From Prevotella sp. (GTDB lineage: Bacteria > Bacillota_I > Bacilli_A > ML615J-28 > CAG-313): 56,368 nucleotides of DNA. The position numbers and the translations under genes were made by a program. The notes beneath the pieces were generated by a model that saw nothing but the letters and a program-made list of their open reading frames with translations, was not told the origin of the DNA and ran no database searches. The stretch spans positions 1-56,368 of the forward strand of contig JAMPDF010000008.1 of the NCBI GenBank assembly GCA_023665755.1. Direction: 5' to 3'. This document shows, piece by piece, positions 26,600 to 36,492 of this stretch; within the stretch, counting starts at the first letter, position 1; every line of letters begins with the position of its first letter.

Positions 26600-26775
26600 T
26601 TTTTTCTCCTTTTAAAGTCTTTTGACTATGTATTTTTCTTTGTGGATAAAAATTCAACTCCAATTTTTAGTTAGACTATCCAATTACGTTCACCTAAGCA
26701 GCGAGATTACTTGTATCCATATACCGTGACAATCTAAACATAAAAACCAAATGAATGCTGCATTTATCGCACTTT
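26600..26775 (-). promoter_or_regulatory. Candidate S4-autoregulatory 5' leader of rpsD
   Basis: About 175 transcribed bases lie between the promoter and the rpsD start. They hold several GC-rich islands on the minus strand (TCGCTGCTTAGGTGAACG and GATTGTCACGG) and the region is far less A/T-biased than other gaps, as expected of a structured RNA. Position is that of the known Firmicute rpsD leader; I could not verify the pseudoknot. Confidence 0.45.
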
Positions 26776-26779
26776 ATAT

Positions 26780-26808
26780 ATTATACACTTTTTTTTCCTT
26801 TTTGTCAA
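26780..26808 (-). promoter_or_regulatory. rpsD promoter
   Basis: Consensus sigma-A promoter on the minus strand: TTGACA (26803-26808), 17 bases, TATAAT (26780-26785). Confidence 0.88.
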
Positions 26809-26827
26809 TTAGAATGTCTCTACTTCA

Positions 26828-27499
26828 CTAATTGTTAGGATAGGTATAACTTGCTATTTCTGACTCCCCATAATTTTGCGTTTCTTGAGCTTTAATCTCG
26901 AATATATATGTAATATTCGAATCATATATAATGTCTGTTAGGTTACATTCTTGTCTTTTTTCATCAATTACCCTTTTAGCAATAGAAATGGTTTTGATGA
27001 TTTCTTTTGTCTCTTTATTTCTAATAGTTACTTTATATCCATTTTGTGCTAAGGGGTTATGTGTCCATTCTAAATAGAAATGGTTATTATCTCCTATTAC
27101 ACTAATAACGACATCTTGTGGCGCAGCAAGTGGTCTTTTTTTATTGAACTGACAATTGATTACATAATATCCAGCTACAAGAATGATTAGTATCCCTACC
27201 GCAATAATTTCTCTAATTTTAAAAGACAAATTGGGTGCTTTAGATAATTCTTGAATATGTTGTTCAATATAATCTGTCATATTGGGGATAGCTATATTGG
27301 TATCAATATTTTTTTCATCATATGAAGTAAGTTCTTCTAATACAGATTTGATCTTGACTTCTGTGTCTATTGACTTCACCCCATATCCTCTTGCTTTTTT
27401 AACGTAATTATTAGCAATACGTTGATAAGAATCACTTAAATAGGCCATCATTTGGTTGTTTTCTTGGATTAATTGTTTATAACGTGTTTTTGTATCCAT
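26828..27499 (-). CDS. Single-pass membrane protein with extracellular FN3-like domain
   Basis: 223 residues, no family recognised by name. Residues 1-95 are hydrophilic and helical (possible coiled coil), about 97-116 form one transmembrane helix (IIAVGILIILVAGYYVI), and the rest looks like one fibronectin type III domain (PQDVVISVIGDNNHFYLEW, YKVTIRNKETKE, YIFEIKAQ). Lies six bases behind the GH18 gene and ends 20 bases before the rpsD promoter. It may help tether or sense at the envelope. Confidence 0.6.
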   Translation of the reverse strand: MDTKTRYKQLIQENNQMMAYLSDSYQRIANNYVKKARGYGVKSIDTEVKIKSVLEELTSYDEKNIDTNIAIPNMTDYIEQHIQELSKAPNLSFKIREIIAVGILIILVAGYYVINCQFNKKRPLAAPQDVVISVIGDNNHFYLEWTHNPLAQNGYKVTIRNKETKEIIKTISIAKRVIDEKRQECNLTDIIYDSNITYIFEIKAQETQNYGESEIASYTYPNN

Positions 27500-27505
27500 A
27501 CTTCC

Positions 27506-28561
27506 TCACTTCTTTTCTTTTAATACTGCATATATCGCTTCAAATAATTCAAAATGATTATCTCCGCCCAAATCCCAAAACATGATACCTAAATGATTCT
27601 TTTTTGCATAGAGTGCCTTTTCTTTGATAGAGATAACATCATCATATGTAATAAAAATATGGTTTTTAGGATGATACAAATAGCTGGCATGGGCAGTTGC
27701 ATCAAAAAAATGTTCATACCCTTTTTCTTTTGTATAATGGCCTTGAATATAATCGTAATGGGCTACACCATTTTCATATTGCGCTGGTATATATTGGGCT
27801 TTCTTCCCCAAAATAACATCATCTTCTGGAGATTCCTGCAATTGATACACTTTTCCATAAAAAGCTGCACTAATGATGATTTTTTCTTTTTTTACCCCTA
27901 GGTGTACTAACTTTTGATATGCCTCATCAATTGAATAATTCCGTTTAATTTTAGAATTAGGATACAAAGGACAAAGATGGGAAGTAGTATCATCTATATT
28001 CGCATCATAACTCATTACATTATAGTAATCAATATATTGATTTAAAAATGTATAATCAAATCGATAATCACCAAAAGGTATTCCAGGAATAGCAATCGTC
28101 AATAAACTATTTTCTAATGCTTCATTCATTTTCTGTCTTAACTCTTGAACAAAACAATTTAAGTTATTTTTATCCTCTTCTATCGTTTTTTCCTGATTTC
28201 CAGGAACTTCCCAGTCTATATCAATACCTTGTAAGCCTTGTTGTTGGATATATTCTACCAAATAATGTATTAGTTTTTTTCTAGTTCCCGCTTGGCTACA
28301 TGCCTCGCTTAGCCCTTTTGCATGATTGATACTCATCAGTACTTTTACACCATAATGAGTTAATACTTTTATTTGAGGTAGATATTGATCAAAAGCATCC
28401 GGAATCATTAAGGTGCCATCTGGATTAACCTGGACAAACGAATAATAAACTATATCTATAGCATTGATAAAGCGCTTGTCCAATAATTGATGATTTAAAT
28501 TCACAAAATGATTACAATATATATAAGCACAAAGAGGTTGTTGCAATTTGTTTTCCATCAT
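27506..28561 (-). CDS. GH18 family glycoside hydrolase (chitinase/endo-N-acetylglucosaminidase-like)
   Basis: 351 residues covering a complete GH18 TIM barrel: IVYYSFVQVNPDG, VKVLMSINH, GIDIDWEVPG with the catalytic Glu118, YYNVMSYDAN and GIMFWDLGGDN. The active-site motif is QGIDIDWE, so the first Asp of DxxDxDxE is Gln111 while the two remaining Asp and the Glu are kept. No signal peptide is seen, so it is cytosolic or released by other means; spore-cortex or cell-wall-related GH18 proteins without signals exist in spore formers. Coupled to the FN3 membrane-protein gene by a short gap. Confidence 0.82.
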   Translation of the reverse strand: MMENKLQQPLCAYIYCNHFVNLNHQLLDKRFINAIDIVYYSFVQVNPDGTLMIPDAFDQYLPQIKVLTHYGVKVLMSINHAKGLSEACSQAGTRKKLIHYLVEYIQQQGLQGIDIDWEVPGNQEKTIEEDKNNLNCFVQELRQKMNEALENSLLTIAIPGIPFGDYRFDYTFLNQYIDYYNVMSYDANIDDTTSHLCPLYPNSKIKRNYSIDEAYQKLVHLGVKKEKIIISAAFYGKVYQLQESPEDDVILGKKAQYIPAQYENGVAHYDYIQGHYTKEKGYEHFFDATAHASYLYHPKNHIFITYDDVISIKEKALYAKKNHLGIMFWDLGGDNHFELFEAIYAVLKEKK

Positions 28562-28663
28562 TTTCTTTTTCCTTCTTCTCTATTTTACTATAGTATTGTT
28601 TCTTTTTTAATTGTATTATACCCTAGTTTTCTTTTTCAAAAAAGAAAAGTGCATTGAATCACC

Positions 28664-28714
28664 AAAAAAGTCTTTTGGACTTTCCCTAATGGGGCAGCCA
28701 CAAAAGACTTTTTT
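28664..28714 (-). terminator. tpiA terminator
   Basis: 14-bp stem (28664-28677 with 28701-28714) with A/T tracts, directly after the tpiA stop. Confidence 0.8.
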
Positions 28715-28717
28715 TAT

Positions 28718-29479
28718 TTATTGTAGTTTTTCTGCAACAGTAGCAAAATAAACAAAATCATCTGGATTTAAACTTGCTCCACCAATTAATGCACCATCAA
28801 TATTAGGCTTTTTCATTAACTCTTCAATATTTGAAGTTTTTACACTTCCTCCATATTGAATACGAATAGCCTCAGCAGTTTCAGTATCATATAAATAAGC
28901 AACAACGCTACGGATAAAACCACAAGTTTCATCAGCAACATCTGATGTAGCAGTTTTACCAGTGCCAATTGCCCAAATTGGTTCATATGCAATCACAAGT
29001 TCTTTCACTTGCTCTTTAGTTAAACCTTCTAAGTCTTGAACAAGTTGTGCTTGAATTACGTTTTCAGTTTTTCCTGTTTCTCTTTCTTCTAAGTGTTCAC
29101 CTACACAAAGAATAGGTGTTAAATCATGTTGAAAGGCTGCATGTAATTTCTTATTCACAGAGGCATCCGTTTCATTAAACATAGCACGTCTTTCAGAATG
29201 TCCAATAATAACATAACGAACACCTAGGCTAGTTAACATATTAGGTGCAACTTCACCAGTAAATGCGCCTTGTTCTTCAAAATGCATATTTTGTGCTCCA
29301 ATTTTTAAGTTTTCACCTTGACGTTTTACCAAACATCTCAGTACTACAAATGGTGCACAGATAACAGTATCTACAACATCACAAGATGGCATCTTTTCAT
29401 TGACAGCATAGATAAAGCCAAGTGCTTCATCACGTGTTTTGAACATTTTCCAGTTTCCAGCAATAATCGGTTTTCTCAT
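28718..29479 (-). CDS. tpiA: Triosephosphate isomerase
   Basis: 253 residues, normal. Lys11 in AGNWKM, the catalytic His in IIGHSERR and the catalytic Glu in AYEPIWAIGTGK are all present, and IRIQYGGSVK closes the phosphate site. Interconverts dihydroxyacetone phosphate and glyceraldehyde-3-phosphate. Twelve bases behind pgk and last in the operon. Confidence 0.98.
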   Translation of the reverse strand: MRKPIIAGNWKMFKTRDEALGFIYAVNEKMPSCDVVDTVICAPFVVLRCLVKRQGENLKIGAQNMHFEEQGAFTGEVAPNMLTSLGVRYVIIGHSERRAMFNETDASVNKKLHAAFQHDLTPILCVGEHLEERETGKTENVIQAQLVQDLEGLTKEQVKELVIAYEPIWAIGTGKTATSDVADETCGFIRSVVAYLYDTETAEAIRIQYGGSVKTSNIEELMKKPNIDGALIGGASLNPDDFVYFATVAEKLQ

Positions 29480-29491
29480 AAACGACTCACC

Positions 29492-30724
29492 TTATTTAGC
29501 ATCACTTAAGCAAGTTACACCAGGTAGCGCTTTACCCTCAAGATATTCTAAACTTGCTCCACCACCAGTAGAAATATGTGTAAATTTAGATTCATACCCC
29601 ATTGAAATAGCAGCTGCGGCAGAATCGCCACCACCAATAATAGTAATTGCCCCTTCAAGGTTAGCTAGTGTTTCACAAATTGCTTTTGTTCCAACTGCAA
29701 ATTTTTCTACTTCAAATACACCAGCAGGTCCATTCCATACAACAGTTTTTGCACCTTGCAATTCTTTTGTAAAAGTTTCAATTGTTTTTGGTCCACAATC
29801 TAAACCTTGAGCATCAGCTGCAATATTATCTACAGAAACTACTGTTGTAGGTGCTTTGGCAATAGCGCCAAAGAAATCAGCTGCAGCATCTTCAGCAGAT
29901 ACTTTTACAGTGACAACATCAACTGGTAACACGATTTTACCATTGGCTTTTTCTAATAAACCCTTGGCATAATCTACAAAATCAGGTTCACATTTTGACA
30001 TACCTACTTCTAAACCTTGTGCTTTAAAGAAAGTATAAGCCATAGCACCACAAATCATCACTTTGTCTGCTTTATCTAATAAATTTTCGATAACAGAAAT
30101 TTTATCGCTTACTTTCGCACCACCTAAAATAGCTACAAATGGTCTTGCCGGATTATCTACTGCACCACCAATAAATTTGATTTCTTTTTCTAATAAGAAA
30201 CCTGCTGCAGAATCATTTGGAAAATGACTTGCAATACCTTGGTTAGAAGCATGAGCACGATGTGCTGTTCCAAATGCATCATTTACAAATACATCACCAA
30301 GACTTGCCCAATATGCGCCAAGTTCAGGATCATTTTTTGATTCTTTCTTTCCATCTAAATCTTCATAACGTGTATTTTCAAACATCAATACATCGCCATC
30401 ATTTAATGCATTTACTGCATTTTCTAATGCTTCACCTCGTGTAGCAGGTACAAATGTTACTGGTTTTTGAAGTAATGCTTCTAGTCTTGCAGCAACGGGT
30501 GCCAAACTATTTTTTGCTAAATCATCGGCTGATTTAATACGACCAAGATGAGAGAATAAAATTACTTTCCCACCTTGTTCTATTGCATATTGAATAGTAG
30601 GTAATGCTTGAACGATACGATTATCATCCGTAATTACGCCACCTTTCATTGGAACATTGAAATCAACACGTATTAATACCTTTTTCCCTTTTAAGTTCAA
30701 ATCTCTAATACTTTTTTTTGTCAT
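29492..30724 (-). CDS. pgk: Phosphoglycerate kinase
   Basis: 410 residues. RVDFNVPM, LFSHLGR and HRAHASNQG in the substrate domain; GGAKVSDKI, WNGPAGVFE and GGGDSAAA in the nucleotide domain. It makes ATP from 1,3-bisphosphoglycerate in glycolysis. Unusually, it starts inside the last codon of a ComK-like gene (four-base overlap), with gapA not in this operon. Confidence 0.98.
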   Translation of the reverse strand: MTKKSIRDLNLKGKKVLIRVDFNVPMKGGVITDDNRIVQALPTIQYAIEQGGKVILFSHLGRIKSADDLAKNSLAPVAARLEALLQKPVTFVPATRGEALENAVNALNDGDVLMFENTRYEDLDGKKESKNDPELGAYWASLGDVFVNDAFGTAHRAHASNQGIASHFPNDSAAGFLLEKEIKFIGGAVDNPARPFVAILGGAKVSDKISVIENLLDKADKVMICGAMAYTFFKAQGLEVGMSKCEPDFVDYAKGLLEKANGKIVLPVDVVTVKVSAEDAAADFFGAIAKAPTTVVSVDNIAADAQGLDCGPKTIETFTKELQGAKTVVWNGPAGVFEVEKFAVGTKAICETLANLEGAITIIGGGDSAAAAISMGYESKFTHISTGGGASLEYLEGKALPGVTCLSDAK

Positions 30725-31161
30725 TTTCGTTTTCCTTTCTCACTTATTATCTGATTTGATTTTTTTATTTGAAAACTCTTTTGAATATATTTTTCAATCA
30801 AATGAACGGGTTTATGCACAACAAGTTCACTTGCATCACAAAATATAATCTTTGTGTTTTGCTTATCCTTAATCATATCAATAATATTACAACTATTGAT
30901 ATATATATTATCAATCTCTTTCTTATTGGTTGTTGGGATTAAAATTAATTCTTCTGATAGATATATGGGTATTTGTTTTTTGATATGATATATCTTTTCA
31001 ATCGCTTTGATTCTACCTTCTAGTGTGGTTAAATCTTGTAAACAATACATCTCTAGCACTCGTTCTATAGTTTGGTCCAATATCATCTGAGAGCCATTTT
31101 TGCAATATACTGCTGTAGAACGATTTTGTTTTTTCAAATACAAAATATCCCGATCTATCAT
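30721..31161 (-). CDS. ComK-like competence transcription factor
   Basis: 146 residues. By eye it aligns with the central two-thirds of Bacillus ComK: GRIKAIEKIYHIKKQIPIYL matches the R-x5-T-K-I-x2-K-x-PI block, and LILIPTTNKKEIDNIYINSCNI matches the LFPT-x7-C-x-WIS block, followed by a TKIIFCDASELVV strand matching VTFSNGKTMEL. ComK is the master activator of DNA-uptake genes. Here it is shorter (192 residues in Bacillus subtilis), heads the glycolytic pgk-tpiA run and overlaps pgk by four bases. I am fairly sure of the family, not of the function. Confidence 0.65.
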   Translation of the reverse strand: MIDRDILYLKKQNRSTAVYCKNGSQMILDQTIERVLEMYCLQDLTTLEGRIKAIEKIYHIKKQIPIYLSEELILIPTTNKKEIDNIYINSCNIIDMIKDKQNTKIIFCDASELVVHKPVHLIEKYIQKSFQIKKSNQIISEKGKRK

Positions 31162-31173
31162 ATATAAAATGGA

Positions 31174-32310
31174 TTAAGCCTTTTGAATTCTATTTTCAGT
31201 TTCAGGATCAAAGAAATGACATTTGTTCATATTAATCATCAATTTAATATTATCATTCGTATGGATATCAATACGAGCAGGTACCTTCGCAGTAATTGCT
31301 TGTCCTGTAACATCTTTACCTGGAAGTTTTACACGAATTTGAGATTCTGCACCTAGCAATTCTGAAATATCTACTTTATATTCTCCAGTCCATTCTGGGT
31401 GCTTTGCCATTGCATCTTCTTGGTCAGAAATATCTTCAGGACGAATACCCATCACAAGGTCTTTTTCAAGATAATTTTGTTCTTTTAATATTTCAAATTG
31501 TTCTTGTGGTACTTGTAAACGAATAACACCATATTTGTGACTACCACATTCGAAAATACCATCTTTACCGACAACACCATTCACAAAATTCATTGGAGGT
31601 GTACCAATAAATCCACCTACAAAGACATTGTTTGGCTTGTCATAAATTTCTTTTGGTGCACCAATTTGTTGAATCCATCCATCTTTCATAACAACAATTC
31701 GAGATGCCATTGTCATCGCTTCAATTTGGTCATGGGTTACATAAATGGTTGTAGTACCTAAACTTTCATGAATTTTAATTAATTCTGAACGCATTTGTAC
31801 ACGAAGTTTAGCATCTAGGTTAGATAGAGGTTCGTCCATTAAGAATACTTTTGCATCACGAACAATTGCACGTCCTAATGCAACACGTTGACGCTGACCA
31901 CCTGATAGAGCTGCTGGTTTTCTATCTAAATATGGTTTTAATCCTAATTTTTCAGCCGCATCTTGTACACGACGATCGATTTCTGTACGAGAGAATTTTC
32001 TTAGTTTTAATCCAAATGCCATATTATCATATACAGTCATATGTGGATAAAGTGCATAGCTTTGGAAAACCATCGCAATATTTCTATCTTTTGGAGCTAC
32101 GTCATTCATTACTTCTCCATCAATCAAGAGTTGTCCACTTGTGATTTCTTCAAGTCCCGCAACCATACGAAGTGTTGTTGTTTTTCCACATCCTGATGGT
32201 CCTACAAATACAATGAATTCACGATCTTTGATTTTTAAATTAAAATCGAATACTGCTTGAACTTGATTGTCATAAATTTTGTTGATATTCTTTAATTCAA
32301 CTGTTGCCAT
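31174..32310 (-). CDS. ugpC: Sugar ABC transporter ATPase, UgpC/MsmK type
   Basis: 378 residues with Walker A GPSGCGKTT (37-45), signature LSGGQRQRVALGRA, Walker B FLMDEPLSNLDA and a C-terminal TOBE-type regulatory region. The family energises several carbohydrate permeases at once and is often encoded apart from them, as it is here. The ATG at 32310 with AAGGAGG is chosen over an upstream one. Confidence 0.92.
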   Translation of the reverse strand: MATVELKNINKIYDNQVQAVFDFNLKIKDREFIVFVGPSGCGKTTTLRMVAGLEEITSGQLLIDGEVMNDVAPKDRNIAMVFQSYALYPHMTVYDNMAFGLKLRKFSRTEIDRRVQDAAEKLGLKPYLDRKPAALSGGQRQRVALGRAIVRDAKVFLMDEPLSNLDAKLRVQMRSELIKIHESLGTTTIYVTHDQIEAMTMASRIVVMKDGWIQQIGAPKEIYDKPNNVFVGGFIGTPPMNFVNGVVGKDGIFECGSHKYGVIRLQVPQEQFEILKEQNYLEKDLVMGIRPEDISDQEDAMAKHPEWTGEYKVDISELLGAESQIRVKLPGKDVTGQAITAKVPARIDIHTNDNIKLMINMNKCHFFDPETENRIQKA

Positions 32311-32360
32311 AAGAGCCTCCTTAATTCTATTTTTTTGTTTTTGCATTATTATTATACCAA

Positions 32361-32398
32361 AAAAAGAGCAAAACTACTATAGGCAATTTGCTCTTTTT
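32361..32398. terminator. Terminator of the PucR-type regulator gene
   Basis: 12-bp stem with a 14-base loop and T/A tracts on both sides, between the regulator stop and the ugpC start. Confidence 0.75.
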
Positions 32399-32425
32399 CT
32401 CTTCATTTTTTCAACACTTTGTTAA

Positions 32426-33262
32426 TTATACTACTTTAGATAATATATATATTGCACAAGCATGCTTGAATTTTTGTAGATTTAGACCTGTTTCTTTTTC
32501 AATATTGTCTATTTTATTCATCAAACTATTGCGATTCATATATAAATATTTGGCAGTAGATGACACATTTAAATCCTGTTTAATCATTACTTCTAAAATA
32601 TCTCTAATTGGAGATGAATCAAAATAAGGTGTATATAGGATATCTTTCAATTGATGAAGCAATGCCCCTTCTTGGCTTGCCAAAAAAGTAAGGATGGCTT
32701 CACTTACATCACTATAACTCATACGCATCAAATTGGTATGTTTTACGACTTGGTCCATATACGCTAAAATAGTACTACCTTTTACTTTTTGATGAATGTA
32801 AAACCCTTCATGTACACACAAGTTCACGCCCAAATCGACACTAAGGGTTTGGAATAATTCATCTAATTGGGTTATATCTTCTGCTTGATAAAAAGCAATG
32901 CAACACCCATATATATCCACACTAATAAATTCATGATACACTTTCGATAAAAGGTCATCAATGATATCTTGATTTTCAATTGTTTTGGAGTATATAAGAA
33001 ATTTCATTTTTCTTTTAGAAAAAGGATAGGACGCTTCTTCAAAAAGATACGCCATTAACTGCTGGATTTTGGTGTTTGGAGTATAAATGGTTTTTTCTAC
33101 ATAATTCAATTTAAGAAGTTGATATTCATTTTGTGTAATGCTTTTGGTTATACCAAAAATATCTTGTGAAGATGGAACATAAAAATAATAATAATTTTCT
33201 TGAAAGGTTTGAACATGTTCAATGAAACCATCTCGATAAATTGCTTTTAGAGCATCTAACAT
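32426..33262 (-). CDS. PucR/CdaR-type helix-turn-helix regulator
   Basis: 278 residues; the C-terminal 60 residues carry the PucR HTH (DLNVSSTAKYLYMNRNSLMNKIDNIEKETG), which matches the sugar-diacid and purine regulators. The N-terminal 200 residues have no recognised sensor domain. The start at 33262 has AAGGAG upstream. It is next to the UgpC ATPase gene and may regulate carbohydrate uptake. Confidence 0.78.
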   Translation of the reverse strand: MLDALKAIYRDGFIEHVQTFQENYYYFYVPSSQDIFGITKSITQNEYQLLKLNYVEKTIYTPNTKIQQLMAYLFEEASYPFSKRKMKFLIYSKTIENQDIIDDLLSKVYHEFISVDIYGCCIAFYQAEDITQLDELFQTLSVDLGVNLCVHEGFYIHQKVKGSTILAYMDQVVKHTNLMRMSYSDVSEAILTFLASQEGALLHQLKDILYTPYFDSSPIRDILEVMIKQDLNVSSTAKYLYMNRNSLMNKIDNIEKETGLNLQKFKHACAIYILSKVV

Positions 33263-33303
33263 AAAATACACTCCTTTCTTTGAAACAGTTTATATTTATT
33301 ATA

Positions 33304-36300
33304 CTATAAACCTTTCTTTGTTGCAACTGATTCTACCTCTAAGAACGTACCTCGATAAATGGAGTACAAATAGGTATAAACAGGTTTATTCACAATGCCA
33401 CTCAAATACATATAGTAAGTATGTAATTGCTTTTGATATGAAATATCTTCTATTTGACTTAACTTATAATCAATAATATAAAAAGCATCAGGTGTTTCTA
33501 AAATGAGGTCTATAACCCCTTTGATAATAGTATCTTGTTCGACTTTCTCAAATGCATATTCATGATAGTGATGTAAGATTTGTTTTTCTTGGATAAAAGG
33601 ATGATTTAAAAAGCGTGTAATATATGTCTCATATCGCTTTGGTAAATGCAATGTTTGTAACTTTTCTAAAGAAAGTCCAGATACTTCTAATGCTTGATGA
33701 AAAATATTACCTTGCTCTAACAAAGCTAATTCTTCTGAAGAAGGAATATGCATCATTGATTTAGATGCCCTTTGTTGCATAATGGGTTGCTTTTCTAAAC
33801 CTACATCTTGAAAATGTAGTACTGTATGATCATCTGTTACCCATTGTTTAGCTTGTAAAGGGAACAAATACTCCTTTGAAAGAGGCACCTTACTCCAGTC
33901 TACTGGCGTAATATATGGTTGCACTACAGGATAAATTCGATTGAGCATATCATAAAAACTTCTACATGTCTTTTTTTCAACATCTGTTATTTGACAAGAC
34001 TTGCTAGGTTCTAACATTGGGCAAACAAAAATCATTTGTTCTCTAGGTCTTGTTAACGCAACATAGAGTAAACGGATTTTTTCACTGATTTCTTCAGTAA
34101 TATAGTGATTGTTTTCTAATGCTTTACAAATGTTAGGTTTGATGACCTTTGTATCACTATAAGGTATAATCAATTGGTATTCCTTGCTGTACATAAACAT
34201 ATCCTTGGTTTGGGATAGATTAAATTTCTTATATAATTCTGGAAAAAAACAAATAGGAAACTCCAATCCTTTAGATGCATGGATAGACATCATTTTAACA
34301 GTATTGGTATTTTGTCGAATGGGTTTGGTCATTTTAACTTCAAATGTAGATTCCTCTTTTACAATCAAATCAAAATAATCTATCATATCCACCATTTTAT
34401 ACCCTAATCCTTCTAAATTTTGAACGATATCAAACATATAGTTGATTCTAGCTTCAGACGCTTCTACATCGTATAGTTTCAACATTTTTTCATATATACG
34501 AAATTGTTGATAGGTCATTGTCAATAATTCTGTTAATGTAAGAGTATCTAATTGATGAGCAATTTGATCAAGAGATTGATAAATATCTGGCAGGCATTGT
34601 TTGAATGCCTCTACAATGTTTGAACTAGTGACAATTTCTGATATGATATCATCACCAATTTCAAATAAGAAACTTCTAAGCAAGCCTGTTAAGGCTTTTT
34701 TCAATTGAAATGAATCATACTGGCTATGACGCATCGCCTCTATAGTCTTAAACAAATGATTGCATACATATAATTCATCACTTTTAGTAAATGTTTCATC
34801 TTTATAAATATCTAATGGAATACCTAAATACTCAAAAATTTTCTTATATAAATCAAATTTATCTTTATCACTAGTTAAAATGGCGTAATCACTATACACT
34901 GATGGTCGATATCGATTTTCTTCTTTGTCATATACATACTTTTTTTGTACATTTTCTATAATATGTTTGCCAATAATGAAAGCTTCTTGCTCTGCTTTGG
35001 TATAGAAAATATCTTCTGTTTGATTATATTCTTCATAAGTAAGTATTTTCATTTGATAATCTTCTGCACAATATTGGTCATATAAAGTAAACCCATAATT
35101 TAAAATATGTGAAATATCATAATCTACACCACCAATAGGGATAGACATCAACTCTTTGAAAATCAAATTCACTCCGTCTAAAACTTCTTTTCTAGAACGA
35201 AAGTTTTTAGACAAATCAATAACTCCAGACGCTTTTAGGCGCGCATATTGGCTTTTAAATAATTCCGGATTGGCATATCTAAACCGGTAAATGGATTGCT
35301 TCACATCTCCCACCATATATACATTATCTTTTTGAATCAACTGGATTAATTGATCTTGAATATCCGAGGTATCTTGGTATTCATCAATTAAAATTTCAAC
35401 CGTATTGCTTCTAATCTGGCTAGCAATATCTGAATGATTCTGTAATAATGAGATAGCCATAAAGGCGATATCATTAAAATCATATGCATTATGCTCCCTT
35501 TTATAAGTTTTTAATTTTTGATCCAATGTTTGTAATATATAAATGATGGCTTTTAAGCTAGGCATCGTTTGTGTGTAATTGCGCTGAATCTCTTCTTCAC
35601 TTTCATATATCAATATATCTAAAATTTGATTCCATTTTTCTTTAAATACGTCATATGCTTTTTTGTAGGCTTCCTTTTCAATGGCATCTTCTACTTTTGC
35701 GGGCATTTTAGGTAATTGCATTTGTTTCATCACATTATAATCTACTAAAGAAGTTGCCTGTTGTAACATCGTATATAATTCAACAATAGTATTATAATGC
35801 TGATTCAGTTTAGCATCTGCAGTATACGAGTCCATTTGTTGTAACATCAAGCCTAGAGTACAAATATTTTCTTTGATAAAAGCCAAATAGTCTTGAATCG
35901 TTTTTTCTATATATGAGTCACTAAAATAGATATCATAATGACTCAAGGTATATTCATAATTGGGATAAAGACGCATTTGATGATACACTTTGAGAATCTC
36001 TGCTAGTACTTTTTGATCATCTTTTGTGGTATACCGGTTTAACAAATCAAAGAAATCACTGCTTTGAGTTTGATACAAGTGATTAAATATCTCATTCAAC
36101 AATTGCATTGATATCATTTTAAAATGAACAGCATCTACGATTTGAAAATCTTTAGGTATATTGAGTAAATAATGATATTTTTTAACTAGTCCACTCGTAT
36201 AAGCATCAAAAGTTTCAATATGCGCTTGATCAATATAGGCTAATTCTTCTTGAGCCTCTTGGGTATGAGCTGCCATTAGTTTTGCTCTTAGACGTTCTTT

Positions 36301-36492
36301 CATCTCTTTTGCGGCAAGCCTAGTGAATGTCAAAACAATTAATTGTGATAAATGTACACCCGAATTGACTTTTTGAAGTAATCGTTCTGTTAGTACAGCT
36401 GTTTTACCACTTCCTGCACCCGCATTCACTAAAATGGTTTTACCACTATCATAAATGGCTTTTTTTTGTTCTTCACTCCACTTCATGGCCAT
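33304..36492 (-). CDS. addA: ATP-dependent helicase/nuclease subunit A
   Basis: 1062 residues from the chosen start. UvrD-type Walker A NAGAGSGKTA (about 24-33), Walker B DEYQDTSD, DVKQSIYRFR and a C-terminal RecB-type nuclease with YIIDYKLS. With AddB it resects double-strand breaks up to Chi sites. The start overlaps the addB stop by 20 bases; an earlier ATG is not needed. Confidence 0.95.
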   Translation of the reverse strand: MAMKWSEEQKKAIYDSGKTILVNAGAGSGKTAVLTERLLQKVNSGVHLSQLIVLTFTRLAAKEMKERLRAKLMAAHTQEAQEELAYIDQAHIETFDAYTSGLVKKYHYLLNIPKDFQIVDAVHFKMISMQLLNEIFNHLYQTQSSDFFDLLNRYTTKDDQKVLAEILKVYHQMRLYPNYEYTLSHYDIYFSDSYIEKTIQDYLAFIKENICTLGLMLQQMDSYTADAKLNQHYNTIVELYTMLQQATSLVDYNVMKQMQLPKMPAKVEDAIEKEAYKKAYDVFKEKWNQILDILIYESEEEIQRNYTQTMPSLKAIIYILQTLDQKLKTYKREHNAYDFNDIAFMAISLLQNHSDIASQIRSNTVEILIDEYQDTSDIQDQLIQLIQKDNVYMVGDVKQSIYRFRYANPELFKSQYARLKASGVIDLSKNFRSRKEVLDGVNLIFKELMSIPIGGVDYDISHILNYGFTLYDQYCAEDYQMKILTYEEYNQTEDIFYTKAEQEAFIIGKHIIENVQKKYVYDKEENRYRPSVYSDYAILTSDKDKFDLYKKIFEYLGIPLDIYKDETFTKSDELYVCNHLFKTIEAMRHSQYDSFQLKKALTGLLRSFLFEIGDDIISEIVTSSNIVEAFKQCLPDIYQSLDQIAHQLDTLTLTELLTMTYQQFRIYEKMLKLYDVEASEARINYMFDIVQNLEGLGYKMVDMIDYFDLIVKEESTFEVKMTKPIRQNTNTVKMMSIHASKGLEFPICFFPELYKKFNLSQTKDMFMYSKEYQLIIPYSDTKVIKPNICKALENNHYITEEISEKIRLLYVALTRPREQMIFVCPMLEPSKSCQITDVEKKTCRSFYDMLNRIYPVVQPYITPVDWSKVPLSKEYLFPLQAKQWVTDDHTVLHFQDVGLEKQPIMQQRASKSMMHIPSSEELALLEQGNIFHQALEVSGLSLEKLQTLHLPKRYETYITRFLNHPFIQEKQILHHYHEYAFEKVEQDTIIKGVIDLILETPDAFYIIDYKLSQIEDISYQKQLHTYYMYLSGIVNKPVYTYLYSIYRGTFLEVESVATKKGL

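Noticed and set aside
26641..26649. Perfect DnaA box TGTGGATAA upstream of rpsD
   Set aside because: A single box in the transcribed leader, without other boxes or an AT-rich unwinding region, is not an origin.
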